Source of the DNA: CAWEHT01 sp963808455
GTDB taxonomy: Bacteria; Chloroflexota; Anaerolineae; CG2-30-64-16
Length of the DNA stretch: 5,305 nucleotides
Assembly (NCBI GenBank): GCA_963808455.1
Contig: CAWEHT010000164.1
Location: 1-5,305 of the forward strand
Direction of reading: 5' to 3'
Position numbers and translations under genes: made by a program. The notes under the pieces were generated by a model. The model was not told where the DNA came from. It was given only the letters and a program-made list of their open reading frames with translations, and did no database searches. This document shows, one piece after another, positions 1-5,305 of this stretch; the stretch's first letter is position 1; the number at the start of each line of letters is the position of its first letter.

Positions 1-1
1 A

Positions 2-1162
2 CTCAAAGTCAACGGCCTGCTGTCGTTTGGACCGGCCGGGATCGACCTGCCGCTGAGCGATCTCAACGTTCTGATCGGCGCGAACGGCTCGGGCAAATCT
101 AACCTGCTGGAAATGCTGGCGCTGCTGCATGCGGCCCCGACCAACCTGCCGGCTCCCGTCAAGGAGATGGGCGGCGTTCACGAATGGCTGTGGAAGGGCC
201 AGGCCGCGAGCCAGGAAGGCGCCCAGGAAGCGACGTTGGAGGTGGTCCTCCACAACGGGCCGGGACGGCCGCCCTTACGCCACGGGCTAATGATCGCGGA
301 AAATGGCGGGCGCTTCGAGGTCGTCAACGAGTGGATCGAGAACGAGAAGGCGTATCCCGGCAAGAGCGAGCCCTATTTCTACTATCGCTTCCAGCGCGGC
401 AACCCGGTCCTCAACGAGAGGCAGGAGGGAGAGCGGATACTGCGGCGCGAGACTGTCAGGCCCGACCAGTCCGTCCTCTCGCAGTTCCGCGACCCGGAAC
501 GCTACCCCATCCTGGCGTGGCTCCAGGAGCAGTACGAAGGGGTCGCACTCTTCCGCAACTGGTGCTTCGGGCCGGCGGCCGGCCTGCGCCGGGAGCAGAG
601 CACCCAGGCACGCGCCGACTTCCTCGTCAACGGCGGCTCGAACCTCGCGTTGGTGCTCTCGAACATACGATATCAGGTCAGGCGAGACCTGATCGAGTCG
701 CTTCAGAGGGCCTACGAAGGGATCGAGGACATCTCGTTCAGAATCGACGGTGGGAACGTGCAGCTCTACCTGGCGGAAGCGGGCGGGCGGCAAATTCCGG
801 CAACCCGCCTGTCGGACGGCACCTTGCGCTATCTGTGCCTGCTGGCGATCCTGCTGCACCCCACACCGCCGCCGCTGATTGGCCTCGAGGAGCCCGAGCT
901 CGGGCTGCATCCTGACATCGTGCCGCACCTGGCCGAGCTCCTGATAGGGGCATCGAAGCGCACGCAGCTGGTCGTCACGACACACTCGCGGCTGCTGGTC
1001 GACGCGCTGAGCGGCGAGGCGGGAAGCGTGATCGTCTGCGAGAGGGACATGGAAGGGTCGCAGTTCCGGCGCCTGGACCCGGAGCTATTGGACGGTTGGC
1101 TCGACCAATATACGCTCGGGCAGCTGTGGAGCATGGGCGAGCTGGGGGGAAACCGATGGTGA
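2..1162 (+). CDS. AAA/ABC-type ATPase, OLD/RecF-like (5' partial)
   Basis: The frame is open from base 2 and 386 residues are visible; the true start lies before the window, probably only a few residues away because Walker A sits at residues 26-33 (GANGSGKS, 77-100). Starting at the internal ATG at 113 would lose Walker A, so that start is rejected. Other motifs are an ABC-like LSDGT signature (residue 270, nt 809-823), Walker B GLEEPELGLHP (residue 294, nt 881-913) and a THS switch histidine (nt 980-988). Together they define an SMC/RecF/OLD-like AAA_21-type ATPase. Such proteins bind and hydrolyse ATP, dimerise, and often power a nuclease-like partner in anti-phage systems. The stop overlaps the start of a DUF4276-like stub, and hsdR follows, so the gene is probably co-transcribed with a type I R-M system. 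No frameshift is seen. A defence role is inferred from context; the exact family is not certain. Confidence 0.9.
   Translation, partial: LKVNGLLSFGPAGIDLPLSDLNVLIGANGSGKSNLLEMLALLHAAPTNLPAPVKEMGGVHEWLWKGQAASQEGAQEATLEVVLHNGPGRPPLRHGLMIAENGGRFEVVNEWIENEKAYPGKSEPYFYYRFQRGNPVLNERQEGERILRRETVRPDQSVLSQFRDPERYPILAWLQEQYEGVALFRNWCFGPAAGLRREQSTQARADFLVNGGSNLALVLSNIRYQVRRDLIESLQRAYEGIEDISFRIDGGNVQLYLAEAGGRQIPATRLSDGTLRYLCLLAILLHPTPPPLIGLEEPELGLHPDIVPHLAELLIGASKRTQLVVTTHSRLLVDALSGEAGSVIVCERDMEGSQFRRLDPELLDGWLDQYTLGQLWSMGELGGNRW
1144..1150 (+). promoter_or_regulatory. Ribosome binding site of the DUF4276-like stub
   Basis: A G-rich run, GGGGGGA, lies five bases before the ATG at 1156, inside the last codons of the ATPase gene. 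Position and composition fit a Shine-Dalgarno element for a translationally coupled downstream gene. It supports 1156 as the real start even though the reading frame is very short. Confidence 0.45.
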
Positions 1163-1254
1163 CCGCCAAACTCTACGTCGAGGGGGCAGGCCCGACTGAC
1201 ATCCAGCGCGCCCAGTGTCGGCAGCCGTTCAGCACGTTCTTCAGGGGCCTCTGA
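1156..1254 (+). pseudogene. DUF4276-like (TOPRIM-like) protein, N-terminal remnant
   Basis: The frame starts at ATG 1156 within the ATPase stop (ATGGTGA overlap) behind a G-rich ribosome binding site, and ends at TGA 1252-1254, giving 32 residues. The beginning, MVTAKLYVEGAGPTD, followed by CRQPFSTFF, resembles the N-terminus of DUF4276 proteins, which typically open with a LYVEG strand and a CR-x-GF-x-x-F helix and run to about 200 residues. Those proteins are commonly encoded right after an AAA ATPase and are predicted to have a TOPRIM-like, metal-binding fold, which suits an effector nuclease powered by the ATPase. Here everything after the first helix is absent, because hsdR begins five bases after the stop. 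An internal deletion is the simplest reading; an assembly collapse is possible. The stub would lack most of the predicted catalytic fold. The family call rests on recognition of a short segment, so it is moderate. Confidence 0.55.
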
Positions 1255-1359
1255 CAACCATGCCTGAAACCCGCGAAGTGAGCTTTGAGGCCGTTATCGA
1301 GGCCCACCTGCTGGGGAACGGCTACGTGCCGGTCGAGCGGGCCGGGTACGACCGCGAGC

Positions 1360-2562
1360 CGCGCCCTTTTCCCGGCGACGGTGCTGGCCTTCATCCGAGA
1401 GACGCAGCCCAAGGAGTGGGCCCGGCTGGAGGCGCTGCACGGGGCACGGACGGGGGAACAAGTCATCGACGACCTGTGCAAGTGGATGGACGCCAACGGC
1501 TCGCTGGCGACGCTCCGGCACGGCTTCAAGTGCTACGGCCGCACGCTGCGAGTGGCGTTCTTCAAGGCCGCCCATGAGCTGAACCCTGAGCTGGAGGCGC
1601 GCTACGCGGCGAACCGCACCGGCATCACGCGCCAGCTGCACTACTCCCCGCGCTCGGAGCGATCGCTCGACGTGACCCTCAGCCTGAACGGCATCCCCGT
1701 CGCAACGCTCGAGCTCAAGAACCCGCTGACGGGGCAGACGGCCGACGACGCCAGGCTGCAGTACCAGCGCGACCGCGACCCGCGCGAGCCGATCTTCGAG
1801 TTCAAGCGGCGCACGCTGGTGCACTTCGCGGTGGACACCGAGGCGGTCTACATGACCACCCGGCTGGCTGGGGCGGCCACCCACTTCCTGCCCTTCAACC
1901 GAGGGTGCGACGGCGGCGCCGGAAACCCGCCCGATCCTGCCGGGCGGACGTATAGGACGGCTTACCTATGGGAGGAGACGCTCCAGCGCGATAGCCTGCT
2001 GGACCTGCTTGCGCGGTTCCTGCACCTGCAGGTTGACGAGAAGCACGACGAGCAGGGTCGCAAGGTGAAGACCGAAAGCATGATCTTCCCGCGCTACCAC
2101 CAGCTGGAGTGCGTGCGGACGCTGGTCGATGCCGCACGGCGCGAGGGCGTGGGGCACAACTACCTGGTCGAGCATTCGGCGGGCAGCGGCAAGAGCAACA
2201 CCATCGGGTGGCTGGCGCACCGGCTGGCCTCGCTTCACGACGCGGGGAATCGCCGCGTGTTCGACAGCGTCATCGTGGTGACCGACCGCGTGGTGCTCGA
2301 CCAGCAGCTGCAGGACACGATGTACCAGTTCGAGCACAAGCAGGGCGTGGTGCAGAAGATCGACGAGAGCTCCCGGCAGCTGGCCGAGGCGCTGGAGAAG
2401 GCCGTGCCCATCATCATCACGACGCTGCAGAAGTTCCCGTTCGTGTCGCGGCAGCTGCTGAAGATGGCCGAGCAGCGCGGCGACCAGGGCACGGGCGTGC
2501 TGCCGACGCGGCGCTGCGCGGTGATCATCGACGAGGCGCACAGCTCGCAGGGCGGCGAGAGC
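1360..2562 (+). CDS. hsdR: HsdR segment: nuclease domain and first motor lobe
   Basis: This is the longest undisturbed stretch in the first half of hsdR; the uninterrupted open frame around it runs 1285-2868, but residues before about 1360 and after about 2562 are out of the HsdR frame. It begins RALFPATVLAFIRETQPKEW, the HsdR N-terminal region. The endonuclease core follows: SLDVTLSLNG (Asp at 1669) and ATLELKNP (Glu and Lys at 1711-1719), then ARLQYQRDRDP, which matches the Q-x-x-x-Y element of HsdR nucleases. Next come GGAGNPPDP and YLWEE, a family block, then FPRYHQ, Walker A (2179-2196), the strand VIVVTDRVVLDQQL and the DEAH box. The separate N-terminal 33 residues are encoded in another frame at 1260-1358. 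If the frameshifts are real, a product of this frame would have nuclease and ATP-binding elements but no second motor lobe, so it would not translocate DNA. Confidence 0.85.
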
Positions 2563-3383
2563 GGCGGCGGAGCTGAAGGGCGTGCTCGGCGGCGAGGAGC
2601 TGCGCGAAGCAGCCCGGCGAGCAGGCGGCGGAAGAGGGTCACGAGGACATGGAGGAGCTGTATCGGGAGCATGGCCAAGCGCGGCCGGCAGGCCAACCTG
2701 AGCTTCTTCGCGTTCACGGCCACCCCCAAGCACAAGACGTTCGCGGTCTTCGGCCGCGGACGGACAAGCCCTGCCACCGCTACACGATGCGCCAGGCGAT
2801 CGAGGAGGGCTTCATCCTCGACGTGCTCAAGAACTACACGACCTACGCGACCTACTTCAGACTGCTGAAGGCCTGCGAGGACGACCCGAACGTCGAGCGC
2901 AAGAAGGCGCGCCAGCGCGCTGGCCCGCTTCATGCGGCTGCACCCCCACAACATCGCCCAGAAAACCGAGGTGATGGTCGAGCACTTCCAGGCGGTCACG
3001 CGCCACAAGATCGGCGGCCGGGCCAAGGCGATGGTGGTGACCGGCTCGCGGCTCGAGGCGGTGCGGTACAAGCAGAGCTTCGACCGCTACATCAGGGCGA
3101 AGGGCTACGCCGATCAAGACGCTGGTCGCGTTCTCGGGCGACGGTGCTGGACGACAAGCTCGCCGACGTCACGTACACCGAAGAGGGAATGAACCAGGGC
3201 ATCAAGGAGAAGGAGCTGCCCGAGAAGTTCGCCGTCGCAGGAATACCAGGTGCTTGCTGGTCGCGGAGAAGTACCAGACCGGGTTCGACCAGCCGCTGCT
3301 GCACACGATGTACGTCGACAAGCGGCTGGCGGGCATCCAGGCCGTGCAGACGCTGTCGCGGCTCAACCGCACGCACCCGCTGC
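2563..3383 (+). other. hsdR: Frameshift-dense middle of hsdR (second motor lobe)
   Basis: Ten reading-frame changes fall in about 820 bases. Reading across them recovers ELKGVLGGEELREAA, then EQAAEEGHEDMEELYRE, then MAKRGRQANLSFFAFTATPK, then MRQAIEEGFILDVLKNYTTY, then LARFMRLHPHNIAQKTEV, then IKTLVAFSG, then TVLDDKLADVTYTEEGMN, then QEYQV, then LLVAEKYQTGFDQPLL and the SRLNRT block. These are recognisable HsdR helicase motifs III to VI in the right order. No segment needs a stop codon changed; only single bases must be skipped, usually in short G/C runs. No gene other than hsdR is supported here, although several short frames in other phases are open. Confidence 0.85.
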
Positions 3384-4316
3384 AAGGAGGACACCTTCGT
3401 CCTCGACTTCGTCAACGACCGGGAGGAGATCCATGAGGCCTTCAAGGTCTACTACGAGGGCGCGGAGATGGGCGAGGAGGTTGACCCGGCCCGCATGTAC
3501 GAGATCAAAGGGGAGCTAGACGCCTCGGGGATCTATCTGAGCGAGGAAGTGGAGCGGTTCTGCGCGGTCTATTTCATGCCGAAGCAGCGGCAGAGCCCGG
3601 CCGACCATCAGGCCATGAACGCGGCGTTGGACCCGGCAGCGTCGCGCTTTCGAGCGCTCCACGAGGAGCACGAGGACGAGGCTGAGCAGTGGCGGGGCAA
3701 GCAGCAGGCGTTCCGCAACCTGTACAGCTTCCTGAGCCAGATCATCCCGTACCAGGACTCCGACCTCGAGAAGCTTTATGTCTACCTGCGCCACCTTGCG
3801 CCGAAGCTGCAGAGGCGCCGCGGCGAGGGCGTCTACCAGTTCGACGACGAGGTAAGGCTGGAATACTACCGGCTGCAAAAGATCAGCGAGGGCTCGATCG
3901 ACCTCCGGGAGGGGTACGGGCGGCCGCTGGATGGGCCGTCGGAGGTGGGCAGCGGGATGCTGCGCGAGCAGCCTATCCTTCTATCACGCCTGATCGACGC
4001 CATCAACGAGCAGTTCGGCACCAATTTCAACCAGGCGGACCAGCTCTTCTTCGACCAGGTCGTGGAAGAAGCGATGGCGGACGATGGGCTGGCGCAGGCT
4101 GCGGCCGCGAACCCGGAGGACAAATTCGAGCTAGTCTTCAAGAACCTGCTGGAGACGCTGTTCGTGGAGCGGATGGACCAGAACGAGGAGATATTCGTCC
4201 GGTTCATGAACGACGCGGGGTTCCGGCAGGTCGTCACCGGGTGGCTGGCAGCCGAGGCGTACCAACGGCTGAGGGCCGGAGCGGCCCATGCAATCGCAGC
4301 ACGTGTTGAGCCATGA
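3384..4316 (+). CDS. hsdR: HsdR segment: C-terminal helical region
   Basis: The frame is undisturbed from KEDTFVLDFVND to the stop at 4314-4316, giving about 310 residues. An open frame continuous with it runs back to an ATG at 2649, but parts of that upstream stretch are out of the HsdR frame. It holds the end of the second motor lobe, the block EAFKVYYEGAEMGEEVDP, and then a long, charged, mainly helical C-terminal region (for example EEHEDEAEQWRGKQQAFRNL and LYVYLRHLAPKL). In the family this part contacts the methyltransferase core. The last residues (LRAGAAHAIAARVEP) overlap the left arm of an inverted repeat. No catalytic motif is expected here and none is seen. Confidence 0.88.
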   Translation, partial: KEDTFVLDFVNDREEIHEAFKVYYEGAEMGEEVDPARMYEIKGELDASGIYLSEEVERFCAVYFMPKQRQSPADHQAMNAALDPAASRFRALHEEHEDEAEQWRGKQQAFRNLYSFLSQIIPYQDSDLEKLYVYLRHLAPKLQRRRGEGVYQFDDEVRLEYYRLQKISEGSIDLREGYGRPLDGPSEVGSGMLREQPILLSRLIDAINEQFGTNFNQADQLFFDQVVEEAMADDGLAQAAAANPEDKFELVFKNLLETLFVERMDQNEEIFVRFMNDAGFRQVVTGWLAAEAYQRLRAGAAHAIAARVEP

Positions 4317-4326
4317 CCGCTCCGGC
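4275..4326 (+). repeat. Inverted repeat across the hsdR stop codon
   Basis: GCCGGAGCGG (4275-4284) is perfectly reverse-complementary to CCGCTCCGGC (4317-4326), with a 32-base loop that contains the end of hsdR and its TGA. The 3' arm starts right after the stop. It could form a strong GC stem in the 3' end of the mRNA and act as a processing or termination element. There is no T-run after it and the loop is long, so a classic intrinsic terminator is not supported. Confidence 0.4.
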
Positions 4327-4484
4327 AACCCAGGCTGCCCTGCGCCGCGGCAGGTGCCTGTGCGATTTCGACGGCCCCGGCCTACAGGGCAGGCCCGTCT
4401 CCGTCGCGAGAACCGGCGAATAGCTCCGATGGCCGGACCGGCGGGCGCCTACGCGGCGACCGCCGGTGCCCTCGCCGGGAGCCG
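4317..4484. other. Convergent intergenic gap
   Basis: These 168 bases separate the hsdR stop from the stop of the aminotransferase on the opposite strand. Apart from the right arm of the inverted repeat at 4317-4326 and a smaller hairpin at 4437-4467, I see no gene, RNA or repeat. Frames open through it are extensions from flanking sequence and match nothing I recognise. Because the genes converge, no promoter is needed here. Confidence 0.6.
4437..4467 (-). repeat. GC hairpin downstream of the aminotransferase
   Basis: ACCGGCGG (4437-4444) pairs with CCGCCGGT (4460-4467) around a 15-base loop. On the minus strand it lies about 17 bases past the aminotransferase stop, where a terminator would be expected. 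It lacks a following T-tract, and in sequence this GC-rich an 8-bp stem can arise by chance. Confidence 0.25.
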
Positions 4485-5305
4485 TCAGCCGCGCGCGGGT
4501 AGCGAAGGCGCCACGCACACCGTCGCGAGCGCGGCCAGCAGCAGGGCCACGTTTTCCCGGCGGCTGCTGTGGCCCATCAGGCCGATGCGCCAGATCTTGC
4601 CCTTGAGCGGGCCGAAGCCGCCGGCGATCTCGATGTTGTACTGGTCCAGCAGGCGCCTGCGGGCGGGCGCGTCTTCGATGGCGGGGCCCAGCCGGCAGGT
4701 GGTCAGGGTCGGGTTGCGGTAGGCCAGCGGCACGAAGGGCGGCATGTCTAACTCTTCCAGGCCGGCCCAGAGCAGCTCCGCGTTGGCGCGGTGGCGGGCG
4801 AAGCGGGCCGGCAACCCTTCCTCCGCCACCAGCCGCAGCGCCTCGCGCAGGGCGTAATTCATGCTGATGGGCGCGGTGTGATGATAGGTGCGCTCCTGCC
4901 CCCAGTATTTCTCCACGTTGGTCAGGTCCAGGTACCAGTTGGGGACCCGGGCGCTCCGGCCGCGGAGGGCCTCGCGGGCCCGCGGCCCCACCGTGATCGG
5001 CGACAGGCCCGGCGGGCAGGAGAGGCACTTCTGCGTCCCACTGTAGGCCACGTCCACATCCCAGGCATCGATCTCGACCGGCACGCCGCCGAGCGATGTG
5101 ACGGTGTCGAGCACCAGCAGCGCGCCGCGATCGTGGGCGGAGCGCGCGATCTCGGCCACGTGCGGTGGCAGCGCCCCGGTGGAGGTCTCGGCATGCACGA
5201 CGGCCAGGAGCGGTACTTCTTGCGGGCCCAGCGCTGCGGCCACCTCGTCAGGGTCGAACACCTCGCCCCAAGCAATACGATGAGTCGAAGGCAACGAGAC
5301 AGAGA
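4485..5305 (-). CDS. Class V aminotransferase, alanine/serine-glyoxylate type (5' partial)
   Basis: The frame is open from the right edge to a TGA at 4485-4487, giving about 272 residues. The family is usually about 380-390 residues long, so roughly the first 110 are outside the window. A TTG at 5292-5294 could be called as a start but is an artefact, since the PLP-binding core would be cut. These enzymes move an amino group from alanine or serine (or ureidoglycine in PucG-like members) to glyoxylate, using PLP, in the cytoplasm. Visible elements: HAETSTG (PLP phosphate region), LVLDTVTSLGG with the pyridine-binding Asp at 5106-5108, SGTQKCLSCPPGL with the PLP-linked Lys at 5028-5030, RTYHHTAPISMNYALREAL, and KIWRIGLMG with a carboxylate-binding Arg at 4587-4589. 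The frame is uninterrupted, unlike hsdR. It converges on hsdR and is probably unrelated to it. Substrate is not resolved from sequence. Confidence 0.92.
   Translation of the reverse strand, partial: SVSLPSTHRIAWGEVFDPDEVAAALGPQEVPLLAVVHAETSTGALPPHVAEIARSAHDRGALLVLDTVTSLGGVPVEIDAWDVDVAYSGTQKCLSCPPGLSPITVGPRAREALRGRSARVPNWYLDLTNVEKYWGQERTYHHTAPISMNYALREALRLVAEEGLPARFARHRANAELLWAGLEELDMPPFVPLAYRNPTLTTCRLGPAIEDAPARRRLLDQYNIEIAGGFGPLKGKIWRIGLMGHSSRRENVALLLAALATVCVAPSLPARG

Larger units (their letters stand above)
1260..4316 (+). pseudogene. hsdR: Type I restriction enzyme R subunit (HsdR), frameshifted
   Basis: HsdR translocates DNA using ATP and cuts it, in a complex with HsdM and HsdS. The start is ATG 1260 (MPETREVSFEAVIEAHLLG), five bases after the preceding stop. 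Followed across frames it gives about 1,014 residues, a normal HsdR length. Motifs in order: nuclease D at 1669 and ELK at 1711-1719; Walker A AGSGKS 2179-2196; DEAH 2530-2541; FTATPK 2713-2730; QTGFDQP 3275-3295; SRLNRT 3356-3373. Frame changes occur near 1359, 2563-2570, 2615-2618, 2670, 2749-2765, 2907-2916, 3112, 3140, 3231-3238, 3253 and 3383. All are net +1 except the one at 2749-2765 (net -1 or +2). The segments join without gaps and keep the motifs. As written the gene is broken; insertion-type sequencing error is the likelier cause. hsdM and hsdS are not in the window. Confidence 0.92.

Noticed and set aside
287..985. Long minus-strand open frame opposite the ATPase
   Set aside because: The + strand has clear ATPase motifs across the same bases. 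Long antisense frames are common in high-GC genes, and this one has no recognisable domain.
1924..1950. CCGCCCG / CGGGCGG hairpin
   Set aside because: It lies inside a conserved HsdR coding block (GGAGNPPDP) and is explained by G/C-rich Pro and Gly codons.
1966..3071. Long minus-strand open frames opposite hsdR
   Set aside because: They are shadows of hsdR; their translations are rich in Arg, Ala, Leu and His with no family motif, and the + strand encodes conserved helicase motifs.
1359..3383. Programmed ribosomal frameshifting in hsdR
   Set aside because: Eleven sites would be needed, without slippery heptamers or shared context. That is not credible as a regulatory mechanism.
2649..4316. 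A separate gene starting at ATG 2649
   Set aside because: Its first part switches in and out of the HsdR frame; the ATG is an internal Met codon of HsdR (GHEDMEELY), not a distinct start.
4234..5028. Another open minus-strand frame overlapping the aminotransferase
   Set aside because: It is a low-complexity Pro/Arg/Gly-rich shadow, while the frame ending at 4485 has the full PLP-enzyme motif set.

Overview
The window comes from a high-GC bacterium: coding regions are strongly G/C-biased at third codon positions. Nothing in it fixes the lineage; Actinomycetota or Chloroflexota would both fit. It holds part of a defence locus on the + strand facing a metabolic gene on the - strand. No tRNA, rRNA, CRISPR array or insertion sequence is visible.

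Defence locus (1-4316, +). It opens inside an AAA/ABC-type ATPase of the OLD/RecF-like class (Walker A, LSDGT signature, GLEEPE Walker B, THS switch) that has lost only its first residues to the window edge. Its stop overlaps the start of a 32-residue reading frame that resembles only the N-terminus of a DUF4276 (TOPRIM-like) protein, the usual partner of such ATPases. Five bases after that stub begins hsdR, the motor and nuclease subunit of a type I restriction-modification system. The tight spacing implies one transcript, probably beginning upstream with hsdM and hsdS, which are not in the window.

State of hsdR (1260-4316). The protein can be followed from its N-terminus to its C-terminus, with nuclease and helicase motifs present, but only by changing reading frame eleven times. 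Ten changes are net +1 and one is net -1 (or +2). One is isolated near 1359; the other ten fall between about 2563 and 3383. The residues between the breaks look well conserved. This one-directional pattern points to insertion errors in the sequence more than to ordinary gene decay, although a real pseudogene cannot be excluded. As given, no full HsdR could be made.

Right side (4317-5305). A convergent intergenic gap of about 170 bases has two GC-rich inverted repeats without T-tracts. It is followed by the C-terminal two thirds of a PLP-dependent class V aminotransferase (alanine/serine-glyoxylate type), intact and running off the right edge. This looks like host metabolic sequence flanking the defence genes. 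I see no wholly new system; the notable points are the ATPase plus truncated DUF4276 pair in a type I R-M operon and the insertion-type frameshifts in hsdR.
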